From the NCBI RefSeq assembly GCF_009901565.1, contig NZ_WXEW01000001.1, positions 682,001 to 746,000 of the forward strand: a stretch of 64,000 nucleotides of DNA. The letters are read 5' to 3'. This DNA comes from Herbidospora solisilvae. Lineage in GTDB: Bacteria; Actinomycetota; Actinomycetes; Streptosporangiales; Streptosporangiaceae. The notes under the pieces are model-generated. The model did not search any database. It had not been told where the DNA came from and saw only the letters and a program-made list of their open reading frames with translations. Positions 45,432 to 54,857 of the stretch are shown piece after piece (positions within the stretch are counted from its first letter, which is position 1; each line of letters starts with the position of its first letter). The translations under genes and the position numbers were made by a program.

Positions 45432-45584
45432 GCCAAAGACGCTAGGGCAGACGAGCCGTCCGAATCCGGAACATCGCAGAGATCACCTCGGATGATTACG
45501 GCCCGTGCGCGATCAGTGCTACATCCGTGACAAGTGTGAAATCAGTATTGTTCTGCCCAATCTTCAGCCAAGGGGGTCAAAGAG

Positions 45585-46763
45585 ATGGGGCAGCCGTATC
45601 CGCCGCCTCCCGGACGTCACCCATACGGTCCAGGCGGCCCACGACAGCCCTCCCAGGGGTACCCTGCACCCCCACTCCCGACCCGCCAGACCACCCCACC
45701 GCACCCACCGGCACCTCCTCATGGGCCGCCGCCGGGGCGGCAGCCGCACTTTCCTCCCGGGATGCGTCCCGCTCCCGCGGGTCCCTACGGGCCGCCCCGG
45801 CAGATGCCCGTCCACTGGCAGCCTCGGCGGAAGTCGAGTGCCGGGCCGATCATCGGGGGGATCTTCGGGCTGATGGCCGTGGGGTTCGTGGTGCTCGTCC
45901 TCGGCGCGTCGCTCGGTGACCGGCCGGCCGTCTCCGAGCCGGTCGTGGGCTCGTCACGCGAGGGGGACGGGCAGGCGCGCGATGCGCAGCGGGGCGAGCG
46001 GCAGCCCGTACAGGAACGACGCGCGCCGCTCAACACGTCGCTGAAGGAGAACACGGTCTACTCGGCCGGCGCGCTGCCGCGCACCCGCTGTCCGGGCGGG
46101 CGGGCGAACGTGTTCGACCACGCGCAGATCAAGGCGCACATCCTGAAGACCGCCACGTGCATGGACCGGGCGTGGCGGGCGACGCTGGAGAAGGTCGGCA
46201 TCCCGTTCGAGCCGCCGAAGTGGGTCATCGCCTCGGGGAAGGGCCGCGGCCCGTGCGGGGACTTCCCGCAGGCGAACAGCGCGGCGCCTTACTACTGCCC
46301 GCGCACCATGTCGGTGTACGCCTCGACCAAGGCCATGGCGAACGGCAACGGCGAGGCGGTCGGCTACGCGCGGATGTCGTCGTGGCACGGCTCCTACACG
46401 GCGATGATGGGCCACGAGTACGGCCACCACGTCCAGCAGCTCACCGGCCTGTCGCAGGCCCGCTGGGAGAGGAGCCTGGCCTCCGGGTCGGAGAGTCAGC
46501 GGCTGGCGCTGAGCCGCCGCCTCGAACTCCAGGCCAACTGTTTCGCCGGCATGTTCATGCGTTCCGTCGCGGCGAGCTACCCCGTCCCGGCCGCACGCCG
46601 CAACGACCTGTTCGCGTTCTGGGGCAGCCTCGGCGACCACCCCGGATGGCCGCGTGACCACGGATCTCCGCCGAACAACGGCGTGTGGTTCCGGCAGGGA
46701 TGGCAGAAGCGGCAGGCGTATCAGTGCAACACGTGGGTGATGCCGGCGAAGGCCGTCTCCTAG
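45585..46763 (+). CDS. Membrane-anchored neutral zinc metallopeptidase (YpfJ-like)
   Basis: This 392-aa protein opens with a Pro/Gly-rich cytoplasmic segment of about 85 residues, then one membrane helix (GPIIGGIFGLMAVGFVVLVLG) and an external peptidase domain. It has the zinc motif HEYGHH with a third ligand probably in RRLELQANCFAG. Several Cys (RTRCPGG, KTATCM, GPCGDF, YYCPRT) suggest disulfides outside the cell. AAAGAG precedes the ATG. The substrate is unknown. Confidence 0.9.
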   Translation: MGQPYPPPPGRHPYGPGGPRQPSQGYPAPPLPTRQTTPPHPPAPPHGPPPGRQPHFPPGMRPAPAGPYGPPRQMPVHWQPRRKSSAGPIIGGIFGLMAVGFVVLVLGASLGDRPAVSEPVVGSSREGDGQARDAQRGERQPVQERRAPLNTSLKENTVYSAGALPRTRCPGGRANVFDHAQIKAHILKTATCMDRAWRATLEKVGIPFEPPKWVIASGKGRGPCGDFPQANSAAPYYCPRTMSVYASTKAMANGNGEAVGYARMSSWHGSYTAMMGHEYGHHVQQLTGLSQARWERSLASGSESQRLALSRRLELQANCFAGMFMRSVAASYPVPAARRNDLFAFWGSLGDHPGWPRDHGSPPNNGVWFRQGWQKRQAYQCNTWVMPAKAVS

Positions 46764-46862
46764 ACGGAGCCTTCTTTCCGGATGTGTTCAGTGTTGTCCA
46801 GATTTGAGGGCTAGAATCCCTGGGCATCGCACGGGCAATAACGAGCAGAGGAGCGGTTGACC

Positions 46863-48791
46863 ATGCGTCGTGGGGGAGCCGCGGGTGACGAGTCACGCCA
46901 GAGACGCACGCGAAAACGCCCCCCGAAGTCGTCCGAGGACTTCCCCGGCGCGGTAGCCGACGAAACATACGAAGAACAGCAGATGCCCGCAGAGCCCTCA
47001 GGCCCGTCGGAACCCCCGCAGACCGGTTCCTTCGCCGCCATCCCGAAGACCGCCGGCCCCCAGCCCGACCCGGTCCCCAAGAACGCCGGCCCGGCGGCCT
47101 CGGTCCGGCCCGACACGGTCGTCCACTCGGGCGCCCCGAGCGGGGGCGTGCACGTGGGCGCCCCGCCGAAGTCCGGGGGGCCGCGGTTCATTCCGCCCCC
47201 CGCCGTGCAGGGCCCGCCGGGCGAGCAGCGCATCGCCGACGACGAGATCACCCGTCCGGGGCCGCCGCGCAAGCCCGCTCCCCTGCCCCCCCGGGGTCCC
47301 GCCAAGGGCGGCGGCCCGAAGAGCCGGGCGCCGCAGTTCGGACGGCCGCTCACCACCGGCGGCGTCATCGCGTGGACCGCGCTGTCGGCGATAGTGCCGG
47401 GGGCCGCGCACCTGCGCAGCGGACGCCGGAAGATGGGCTACGTCTTCCTCGGCACGTTCGGCGTGGTCCTCGTCGCGGCCGTCGTGTTCGGCTTCGGGAT
47501 CCTCAGCAACGTCGGCTCGGCCGTCCGCGAGAGCACGCTGACCGGTGTCGTGATCGGGTCGGCCACGCTCGCGCTGGCGTGGTTCGCCCTGATCCTCATG
47601 TCGTACATCTCCCTGACGCCCGACCGGCTGCCCCAGCGGGGACAGATCATCTCGGGGGTCGTGGTGGGCGCGCTGTGCGTGGGGGTCATGGCCCCCTTCG
47701 CGTACGCGGCGAACTTCGCGAACCAGACGCAGAGCCTGCTCGCCAACTTCCCCAGTGACCACGACAGTGCCAACCCGCAAGCCGTGCCCATCAAGGCCGA
47801 GGATCCGTGGGGCGGCAAGAAACGGGTCAACTTCCTGCTCATCGGCGGCGACGCGGCCGGCAACCGGACCGGCGTGCGCACCGACTCGATGCAGGTGGCC
47901 AGCGTCAACGTGCAGACCGGGAACACGGTCCTGTTCGCGCTCCCGCGCAACCTCCAGCACGTCCACTTCAGCAAGAACAGCCCGCTCAACAAGCAGTTCC
48001 CGAGCGGCTTCCACGCCGAGCTCCCCAACGGCGGCCTGCTGAACGAGGTCTGGCAGTACGCCGAGGACTACCCCAACCTGGGTGTCCGCGGCCCGGCCGC
48101 CCTGAAGGACGCCATCAGCACCACGCTCGGCCTCCACGTCGACTACTACGCCATGGTCGACATGTACGGCTTCGCCGCCCTCGTCGACGCGATCGGCGGC
48201 CTGGAGATCAACGTACAGACCGACATCAAGTACGGCGGCGTCTACGGCACGGCCGGCACCATCAAGGCCGGCAAGCGCGTCCTGAACGGCGAGCAGGTCC
48301 TCTGGTACGGCCGCTCCCGCGTCGGCAGCGACGACTTCTCCCGCATGGGCCGCCAGCGCTGCGTCATCGGCGCGCTGGCCCAGCAGGCGTCGCCCCCGGT
48401 CGTGCTGGCCAACTTCAACAAGATCGTCGCGGCGGCCAAGCGGCTCTTCCGGACCGACATCCCCCGCCCCCTGCTGGAGCACCTGGTCAACCTCGGCCTC
48501 AAGGTGAAGGACGCCAAGATCACCAGCACCCAGTTCGTCCCGCCGCAGATCTGGCCCGGCAGCGCCGACTGGGACAAGATCAAGCGAATGGTCACCACGG
48601 CCATCCGCAAGTCCAATGGCGCGGCGGCCCCCGTCCAGGCGGGCGTGACCGCCTCCCCGAGCGGCGGCAGCCCGGTCGCCTCGGCCTCCGCCCCGAGCCC
48701 GACCCCGACGGCGGCCAAGCCGACCCTCACCCCGACCCCGAACTCCCAGGCGACCGAAGACCAGTCGCTCGCGGAACTCTGCGGGTTCTAG
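46863..48791 (+). CDS. LytR-CpsA-Psr (LCP) family cell-wall ligase
   Basis: This 642-aa protein has a long disordered, basic and Pro-rich N-terminal tail of about 160 residues. Four membrane helices follow at about 165-285, then an external LCP domain (VNFLLIGGDAAGNRTGVRTDSMQVASV, then ALPRNLQ, DYYAMVDMYGFAALVDAIGG, RSRVGSDDFSRMGRQR). LCP proteins attach secondary polymers to peptidoglycan. A Ser/Pro/Thr tail ends it. ATG 46863 has AGAGGAG at a 9-nt gap. The four-helix insertion before the LCP domain is more than the usual single anchor. A strong terminator follows. Confidence 0.93.
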   Translation: MRRGGAAGDESRQRRTRKRPPKSSEDFPGAVADETYEEQQMPAEPSGPSEPPQTGSFAAIPKTAGPQPDPVPKNAGPAASVRPDTVVHSGAPSGGVHVGAPPKSGGPRFIPPPAVQGPPGEQRIADDEITRPGPPRKPAPLPPRGPAKGGGPKSRAPQFGRPLTTGGVIAWTALSAIVPGAAHLRSGRRKMGYVFLGTFGVVLVAAVVFGFGILSNVGSAVRESTLTGVVIGSATLALAWFALILMSYISLTPDRLPQRGQIISGVVVGALCVGVMAPFAYAANFANQTQSLLANFPSDHDSANPQAVPIKAEDPWGGKKRVNFLLIGGDAAGNRTGVRTDSMQVASVNVQTGNTVLFALPRNLQHVHFSKNSPLNKQFPSGFHAELPNGGLLNEVWQYAEDYPNLGVRGPAALKDAISTTLGLHVDYYAMVDMYGFAALVDAIGGLEINVQTDIKYGGVYGTAGTIKAGKRVLNGEQVLWYGRSRVGSDDFSRMGRQRCVIGALAQQASPPVVLANFNKIVAAAKRLFRTDIPRPLLEHLVNLGLKVKDAKITSTQFVPPQIWPGSADWDKIKRMVTTAIRKSNGAAAPVQAGVTASPSGGSPVASASAPSPTPTAAKPTLTPTPNSQATEDQSLAELCGF

Positions 48792-48800
48792 AAGACGGCG

Positions 48801-48837
48801 AAGGCCCCCGGGGGTTCTCCCCCGGGGGCCTTTTCTT
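48801..48837 (+). terminator. Intrinsic terminator after the LCP gene
   Basis: A perfect 14-bp stem (48801-48814 with 48819-48832) with a TTCT loop is followed by TTCTTT. It lies 9 bp after the stop and also serves the convergent gene ending at 48840, because the A's at the left foot give a T tract on the other strand. This is the clearest intrinsic terminator in the window. Confidence 0.92.
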
Positions 48838-48839
48838 TC

Positions 48840-49523
48840 CTACCAGTCGTCCTCACGGCGAATGGTGAACCGGGTGGGCACCCGGTAGCCGGTGTGCTCG
48901 GCGGCCAGCCACTCGGTGGTCACCCTCACCCCGGTGAGGCGCTCCGCCAGAACGAAGGCGCGTGTCTTCCACACGTCGAAGTCGAGCGGCGTCTCCAGGG
49001 CGAGATCGCCGGCGAGGGACGGCGGCTCTCCCTCGGGTGCGTCTCCCCAGCGGAACCGGCACACCTGCTCGCCGTCGCGGGCGACATAGAAGTGGTAGTG
49101 CCGGAGCGTGTCCCCGATGACCAGCGAGACCGCCTCCCCGCCACGCGACAGCTCGGCGATCCGGTCGGCGGAGTTCCAGTCGTTCGGTTCCAGGACCAGG
49201 AACCATCCGTCCAGTTCGCCGATGACCACCGTCCGTCCGCGCCCGGTCATCGCCACCTGGTGGATGGACAGGTCGAACGCGTCGGAGAGCGTCTGCGGCA
49301 CTGCGCTGTCCGGAACGATCGGGAGCACGGCCGTCACGTTCGCGGCACGGCACCACGTGATGGTGCCGTCGGCCAGCGACGGGTCGATGCTCTGGACCAC
49401 ACGCCGGTAGTGCTCGTCGGGCTCGATCGGGCCGCCCTCGCGCGAAGGCCCCGGGGCCGCCGCGGCGGCGTCCGGGGCCGGGGACCGCCGCCGTGAGGGC
49501 GGCGGTCCGGGAACGCGTTTCAT
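48840..49523 (-). CDS. DUF6461-like hypothetical protein, 227 aa
   Basis: The first 30 residues are basic, Pro/Ala-rich and probably disordered. The core has two similar halves typical of DUF6461-like proteins: GRTVVIGELDGWFLVLEPNDW, an AELSRGGEAVSLVIGDTLRHYHFYVARDGEQVCRF segment (split in nature by a turn), then DFDVWKTRAFVLAERLTGVRVTTEWL. It is a soluble cytoplasmic protein with unknown function; the name rests on remembered family look. ATG 49523 is taken. It lies 19 bp before the end of the ThuA gene on the same strand. Confidence 0.7.
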   Translation of the reverse strand: MKRVPGPPPSRRRSPAPDAAAAAPGPSREGGPIEPDEHYRRVVQSIDPSLADGTITWCRAANVTAVLPIVPDSAVPQTLSDAFDLSIHQVAMTGRGRTVVIGELDGWFLVLEPNDWNSADRIAELSRGGEAVSLVIGDTLRHYHFYVARDGEQVCRFRWGDAPEGEPPSLAGDLALETPLDFDVWKTRAFVLAERLTGVRVTTEWLAAEHTGYRVPTRFTIRREDDW

Positions 49524-49542
49524 CGGGGAGCTGTCCGCCGGT

Positions 49543-51633
49543 TCACTTCTCGATCGTGAACTGGTCCACGTCGAAGAGGGAACCGGATCCGCCCGTGAAC
49601 CTCAGGAAGATCGCCCCGGAGGCCGAGCTCGTGAGGTTCGCCGAGACGGTCTGGAAGGTGTCCCAGCTTCCGGTGTTCGGGATGGTCAGCGTGCCGATCT
49701 GGGTTCCGGTCGCGGAGCCCGCGCGGACCTGGATCTGGCCGCCCGGGCCGCCCGAGGAGTAGCGCACCGTGATGCGGGTGGCGCCGTTGGCGGTGACCTG
49801 GTTGTAGCCGGCCCAGTCGCCGTTGTCGATGAAGCCGAGGGTCTGGCCGCCGACGGCGGGGCCGTGACTGGCGACCTGGACGCCCGACTGCGACGTGAAC
49901 GCCTCACCCTGGACCGTGGTCTGCGTCGGCGTGCTGCCGGTGGTCAGGGTGATGGTGTCGACGTCGAGCAGGGCGCCGGAGCCGCCGCTGAAGGTGAGGA
50001 ACAGCGGGCCGGAGGCGTTGCTGTTCAGCGACGTGGTCACGGTCTGGAAGGTGTCCCAGCTGCCGGTGTTCGGCACGTTGACCGTGCCCAGCACCGTGCC
50101 GGTCTGGGAGCCCGCCCGGATCGTGATGGTGCCGCCGGGACCGCCCGAGGAGACGCGGGCGGAGAAGCTGTTCTTGCCGGCGGTGGAGAAGTTCGCGTAG
50201 CCGACCCAGTCGCCGTTGTCGATGTAGCCGACGGTGGTGCCGCCACTGGCGGTGGCGTGCCCGGCGGGCTGGACCCCGGAGTTGGAGGTGTACGACTCGG
50301 CCTCGATCGTGGTCGGCTGCGGCTGCGGGTTGCCGCCCAGCTCCTTGATCCTGATGTTGCGGAACGACACGTCGTCACCGGTGCCGTGGTTCTGGATGCC
50401 GATGTAGCCCTGGGCGAGCGACCGGTTGGCCACGGTGTTGGTGAAGTCGTTGATGAGGCGGCCGTTCAGGTAGACGCGCAGCCGCTCGCCCTCGACGAGG
50501 ATCTCGTAGCCGTTCCACTCGCCCGGGGGGTTGAGCGCGGCGTCGCGGGCGGCGACGTCGGCCGACTTGAAGCCGTAGATCGAACCCGTCGTCTTGTCGG
50601 CGGTGTCCGTCGCGTCGATCTGGATCTCGTAGCCGTTGTTGATCGCCGAGTTCGGGTCGGTGGACGAGGGGAACCCGACGAACACGCCGGAGTTGTCGTC
50701 GCCGTCCATCTTCCAGTCGAGCTTCAGCGAGTAGGAGGCGTACTCCTTGGCCGAGTACCAGAGCAGGCCCATGCCGCCGGTCGACTTCAGGGTCGCGTCG
50801 GAGTTGGTGAAGCTGCCCGGTCCGGCCTGCGACCAGCCGGTGGTGGAGCCGTTGTAGATCGGCGTGTAGCCGGTCTCGACGCGGCAGTCCTGCTTGGCCC
50901 AGCCGGCCGCGTACCGGATGCCGCCGAGCAGCAGCGTGCGGAAGGCGGCCTCGCTGTAGGTGGCCTGGGTGTGGCCGAGGCCGGTGTAGAAGCTGCGGCC
51001 GTTGCTGACGTTCTTGCACCAGGTGATCGGGTGGTCGCCCATCCCGCCACCCGAGTAACTCGATTCGTCGAGGTTTTGCAGGATCTTGGCGCTGTTTCTC
51101 GGGTTCGTGCGGTACGAATACCATTCGTCAGACCGCGACCAGGTGCCGCCCAGGTGGGCGGTGGCCGCGTGGGCGCGGTCCTCGGTGCGGATGGTGGCCG
51201 TCTGGATGGCCGGGTGGCTCTGGAACCAGGCGCCGACCAGGTTGCCGTAGAACGGCCAGTCGTACTCGGTGTCGGCCGCCGCGTGCACGCCCACGTAGCC
51301 GCCACCGCCGTTGACGTAGTTCTCGAACGCGGTCTGCTGGGTGGCGTTCAGCACGTCGCCCGTGGTGCTCAGGAAGACCACGGCCTTGTAGTTGGCGAGG
51401 TTCCCGGCGGTGAACGCATTGGCGTCCTCCGTCGCGGTGACCGTGAAGTTGTTGGCCGAGCCGATGGCCTGGATCGCCGCGATGCCCTGCGGGATCGAGT
51501 CGTGCCGGAAGCCCGCCGTCTTGGAGAAGACGAGCACCTGGTAGGCCGGGTCGGCGGCGTGCGCCGCCGTCGGCACCAGCGTCGTCGCGGCGACGGCCGC
51601 CGCGGCGATCGCGCCGAGGAGTCTGCGCTTCAT
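49543..51633 (-). CDS. Secreted ThuA - DUF1080 (3-keto-disaccharide hydrolase-like) - CBM6 - CBM6 protein
   Basis: This 696-aa exoprotein has a signal peptide (AIAAAAVAATTLVPTAAHA). Domains are: ThuA-like, about 33-245 (VLVFSKTAGFRHDSI, GGGYVGVHAAADTEYDWPFYG, ITWCKNVSNGRSFYTGLGH); DUF1080, about 250-440 (SLKLDWKMDGDDNSGVFVGF, GEWNGYEILVEGERLRVYLNG); and two CBM6 modules, about 448-568 and 572-696. DUF1080 proteins include hydrolases of 3-keto-disaccharides, and ThuA domains occur in the same pathways. ATG 51633 has GAGGCGG upstream; the GTG at 51645 overlaps the preceding stop. It follows the dehydrogenase gene in one operon. Confidence 0.9.
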   Translation of the reverse strand: MKRRLLGAIAAAAVAATTLVPTAAHAADPAYQVLVFSKTAGFRHDSIPQGIAAIQAIGSANNFTVTATEDANAFTAGNLANYKAVVFLSTTGDVLNATQQTAFENYVNGGGGYVGVHAAADTEYDWPFYGNLVGAWFQSHPAIQTATIRTEDRAHAATAHLGGTWSRSDEWYSYRTNPRNSAKILQNLDESSYSGGGMGDHPITWCKNVSNGRSFYTGLGHTQATYSEAAFRTLLLGGIRYAAGWAKQDCRVETGYTPIYNGSTTGWSQAGPGSFTNSDATLKSTGGMGLLWYSAKEYASYSLKLDWKMDGDDNSGVFVGFPSSTDPNSAINNGYEIQIDATDTADKTTGSIYGFKSADVAARDAALNPPGEWNGYEILVEGERLRVYLNGRLINDFTNTVANRSLAQGYIGIQNHGTGDDVSFRNIRIKELGGNPQPQPTTIEAESYTSNSGVQPAGHATASGGTTVGYIDNGDWVGYANFSTAGKNSFSARVSSGGPGGTITIRAGSQTGTVLGTVNVPNTGSWDTFQTVTTSLNSNASGPLFLTFSGGSGALLDVDTITLTTGSTPTQTTVQGEAFTSQSGVQVASHGPAVGGQTLGFIDNGDWAGYNQVTANGATRITVRYSSGGPGGQIQVRAGSATGTQIGTLTIPNTGSWDTFQTVSANLTSSASGAIFLRFTGGSGSLFDVDQFTIEK

Positions 51634-52810
51634 GTCCCGCCTCACTTCTGGATGGTGAAGTTGTCGACGTCGAAGAGGGCGCCCGAGCCGCCGGTGAACC
51701 GGAGCACGACCTGGCCGGTGGCCGAGCCGGCCGTCAGGTTCGCCGAGGCCGAGGCGAAGGTCTCCCAGCCGCCGGTGTTCGGGATGGCGAGGGTGCCGAG
51801 GAGCGTCCCGGTCGCCGACCCGGCCCGCACCTCGATGGTCCCGCCGGGACCGGCCGAGGAGTAGCGGACCGTGATGCGGGTGGCGCCGTTCACGGTGACC
51901 TGGTTGTAGGCGGCCCAGTCGCCGTTCTCGATGTGCCCGGCGGTCAGGCCGCCGGTCGCCGGGGCGTGGGTGGCGACCTGCACGCCCGAGGTGGAGGTGA
52001 AGGCCTCGCCCTCGACCGTCGTGGCCGGCGGCGGGGTGCTGCCGAGCGAGAAGGTGTCGATGTCGAACAGCGCGCCGGAACCACCCGTGAAGGTGAGGAA
52101 CAGGGCGCCGGTGCCGGTGCCGGTCAGCGTCGTGGACACGTTGGCGAAGGTGTCCCAGCTGCCGGTGTTGGCGACGTTGACCGTGCCGAGGACGGTGCCG
52201 GTCTGCGATCCGGAGCGGATGGTGATCGTGCCGCCCGGCCCGCCGGAGGACACCCGGGCGGTGAACGAGGTCTTGCCCGAGGTGCTCACGTTCGAGTAGC
52301 CGGCCCAGTCGCCGTTGTCGATGTAGCCGACCGTGAGGCCGCCGCTGGCGGTGGTGTGCGCGGCGGTCTGCACGCCGGACTGCGAGGTGAACGCCTCGCC
52401 CTCGATCGTCCCGGCGGGCGGGTTGGTCGTGCCGCCGTTGAAGGTGAACGCGTCGAGGTCGAACAGGTTGCCCTGGCCGGTGACGCCCTTGAAGACGAGG
52501 AACACCGTCGTCGTCGCGGTCGGCACGTTGCTCAGGTTGGCGGTGACGTTGGCGAAGGTGTCCCAGCTCCCGGTGTTGGCCACCGTGGCGGTGCCCAGCA
52601 GGGTGCCGGTCGCCGAGCCCGCGCGCACCTCCAGGGTGCCGCCGACGCCGCCGGAGGAGACCCGGGCGGTCAGCGAGGTCGCGCCGGTCAGGTTGTACGG
52701 CGTGAAGGAGATCCAGTCGTTGTTGTCGACGAACCCGACCGTGGTGCCGCCTTCGGCGGCGGCGTGCTGGGCGGTCTGGACGCCGTTCTGGGCGCCCCAG
52801 TGCTCACCCT
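49546..52810 (-). repeat. Five CBM6-type modules across two adjacent genes
   Basis: Approximate modules are 49546-49922 and 49945-50312 in the ThuA protein, and 51645-52020, 52055-52415 and 52440-52810 in the dehydrogenase. Each has EGEAFTS or EAESYTS, GxxVGYIDNGDW, TVRYSSGGPGG or ARVSSGGPGG, RAGSxTGTxLGT, and GGSGALFDVDxFT. Several stretches are nearly identical at DNA level, which indicates duplication or gene conversion between the two genes. Confidence 0.85.
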
Positions 52811-54857
52811 GGCGGTGCCGCGGCTGGAGGGTGCGGGTGACCGTGGTGGTCAGGCCGCCGTTGTCGGTGTACTCGGCCGTGAAGACGCCGTAGATGTTGG
52901 CGGCGGCGTCGTGCTCGCCGTCGGTCGGGACGGTGATGCTGCCGGAGCAGCCGTCCTTGGAGGTGATCTGGTGGGAGTGGCTGTCGTGGCCGAGGAAGTA
53001 GGTGAACTTCACCCGGGCGCAGTTGATGGTGCCGTCCTGCGGGTCGCTGACGGAGATCGTGTACGGGATCGTGTCGCCGAAGTTGAACAGCGCGCCGCTC
53101 AGCGGGGTCTGCAGGTTGACCGTGGGGGCGGTGTTGCCGACGGTGATCGTCACGTTCGCCGAACCGGTCAGGCCGCCGGAGTCGCGGACCGTCAGCGTCA
53201 CGTTGTAGGTGCCGTTGGCGGTGTAGGTCTTCGACGGGTTGGCGGCCGTGGAGGTGGTGCCGTCGCCGAAGTTCCACGAGTAGGTCAGCGCCGAGCCCTC
53301 GGGGTCGGACGAGCCGGCCGAGGAGAAGCTCACCGCGAGCGGGGCGACGCCGGAGGTCGGGGTGGCCGCGGCCTTGGCGATCGGGTTGCGGTTCGCGCCG
53401 CCGATGTACTCGATGCGGTAGAGGGCCTGGTTGCCCGAGCCGGTGCCGTAGTCGAGGACGTACAGGGCGCCGTCGGGGCCGAAGGCCATGTCCATGACCT
53501 GGGTGCCGGTCCACGGGAAGCCGCTGATCTCACCGACGCCGCCCGAGGAGGTCACCTCGATGGCCTTGATCCAGCGGCGGCCGTACTCACCGGCGAAGAA
53601 GCGGCCGTCGAGCGACTGCGGGAACTTGACCGGGGAGGTGTTGTTCGGGTCGTACCGGTAGACGGGGCCGCCCATCGGGGACTCCGAGCCGCCGCCGAAC
53701 TCCGGCGGGCTGCCGGCGTCGCCGCCGTAGCGGATCCAGGCCGGGCGCGGCTGCGGGAGGGTCTGCAGGCCGGTGTTGCGGAAGGAGTTGTTGGTCGGCT
53801 GCCCCGCGCAGTTGTACTTGGCCTGCGACGGGCCGCTCGGGAAGGTGAACTCGTTGTAGGTCTCGGCCGTGGTGTTGTTGCCGGTGCAGTAGGGCCAGCC
53901 GTAGTTGCCCGCCGAGGTGATGCGGTTGAACTCGACCTGGCCGCTCGGGCCGCGGTTGGCGTCGCTCGAACCGGCGTCGGGGCCGTAGTCGCCCAGGTAG
54001 ACGATGCCGGTCGCCTTGTCGACGCTCATCCGGAACGGGTTGCGCAGGCCCATCGCGTAGATCTCGGGCCGGGTGTTGGCCGTGCCCGGCGCGAACAGGT
54101 TGCCCGAGGGGATGGTGTAGGTCCCGTTGGCCTGCGGCTTGATGCGGAGCACCTTGCCGCGCAGGTCGTTGGTGTTGCCCGAGGAGCGCTGCGCGTCGAA
54201 CTGCGGGTTGCGGTTGGTGCGCTCGTCGATCGGGGTGTAGCTGTTCGACTCGAACGGGTTGGTGTCGTCGCCCGTGGTCAGGTAGAGGTTGCCCTGCGCG
54301 TCGAAGTCGATGTCACCACCCGCGTGGCAGCACTGGCCGCGGTCGTTGTCGACCCGGAGCACGATCACTTCGCTCGCCATGTCGATGGTGTTGCTCGTGG
54401 TGAGCGTGAACCGGGACAGGTAGAACTGCCCCTTCCAGGTGTTCCAGTCGGTCTGGGTGCCCGTCGTCGGCGCGTCGCCGCTGGGGGTGCTCAGCCGGGG
54501 CGAGTAGTAGAGCCAGATGTGCCGGTTGGTGGCGAAGTTCGGGTCGACCGCCACGCCCTGGAGACCCTCCTCGTCGTGCGTGTACACGTTGAGCGTGCCC
54601 GCGAGGGAGGTGTTGCCGTTGACGTCGGTGATCCGGACCTGGCCGCCGCGGGCGGTGTGCAGCACCGACCGGTTCGGCAGCACGGCCAGGGACATCGCCT
54701 CACCGAGCTCGCCAGGTCCGGTGGCGAGCGCGACTTGCTGATAGTCCGAGGCCGGGATGTCGGCCGCGTGGGCACTGGGGGGCGCCACGACGACGCCCGT
54801 CGTCACCAGGAGCGTGGTCAGGGCGGCTAACGCCCGTAACCGGTGAGGTCGAGACAT
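51642..54857 (-). CDS. Secreted PQQ-type glucose/sorbosone dehydrogenase - PKD - three CBM6 protein
   Basis: This 1071-aa exoprotein has a signal peptide (LAALTTLLVTTGVVVAPPSAHA). A six-blade GSDH propeller spans about 33-480, with HDEEGLQGVAVDPNFATN, QCCHAGGDIDFDAQGNLY, TTGDDTNPF, YAMGLRNPFRMSVD and MDMAFGPDGALYVLDYG. A PKD domain lies at about 495-590 (YSWNFGDG). An Ig-like stretch precedes three CBM6 modules from about 680 to the end. It should oxidise sugars or polyols outside the cell while bound to a polysaccharide. ATG 54857 has GGAAAGGA upstream, part of the conserved leader hairpin. It is divergent from a ROK regulator. Confidence 0.92.
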   Translation of the reverse strand: MSRPHRLRALAALTTLLVTTGVVVAPPSAHAADIPASDYQQVALATGPGELGEAMSLAVLPNRSVLHTARGGQVRITDVNGNTSLAGTLNVYTHDEEGLQGVAVDPNFATNRHIWLYYSPRLSTPSGDAPTTGTQTDWNTWKGQFYLSRFTLTTSNTIDMASEVIVLRVDNDRGQCCHAGGDIDFDAQGNLYLTTGDDTNPFESNSYTPIDERTNRNPQFDAQRSSGNTNDLRGKVLRIKPQANGTYTIPSGNLFAPGTANTRPEIYAMGLRNPFRMSVDKATGIVYLGDYGPDAGSSDANRGPSGQVEFNRITSAGNYGWPYCTGNNTTAETYNEFTFPSGPSQAKYNCAGQPTNNSFRNTGLQTLPQPRPAWIRYGGDAGSPPEFGGGSESPMGGPVYRYDPNNTSPVKFPQSLDGRFFAGEYGRRWIKAIEVTSSGGVGEISGFPWTGTQVMDMAFGPDGALYVLDYGTGSGNQALYRIEYIGGANRNPIAKAAATPTSGVAPLAVSFSSAGSSDPEGSALTYSWNFGDGTTSTAANPSKTYTANGTYNVTLTVRDSGGLTGSANVTITVGNTAPTVNLQTPLSGALFNFGDTIPYTISVSDPQDGTINCARVKFTYFLGHDSHSHQITSKDGCSGSITVPTDGEHDAAANIYGVFTAEYTDNGGLTTTVTRTLQPRHRQGEHWGAQNGVQTAQHAAAEGGTTVGFVDNNDWISFTPYNLTGATSLTARVSSGGVGGTLEVRAGSATGTLLGTATVANTGSWDTFANVTANLSNVPTATTTVFLVFKGVTGQGNLFDLDAFTFNGGTTNPPAGTIEGEAFTSQSGVQTAAHTTASGGLTVGYIDNGDWAGYSNVSTSGKTSFTARVSSGGPGGTITIRSGSQTGTVLGTVNVANTGSWDTFANVSTTLTGTGTGALFLTFTGGSGALFDIDTFSLGSTPPPATTVEGEAFTSTSGVQVATHAPATGGLTAGHIENGDWAAYNQVTVNGATRITVRYSSAGPGGTIEVRAGSATGTLLGTLAIPNTGGWETFASASANLTAGSATGQVVLRFTGGSGALFDVDNFTIQK

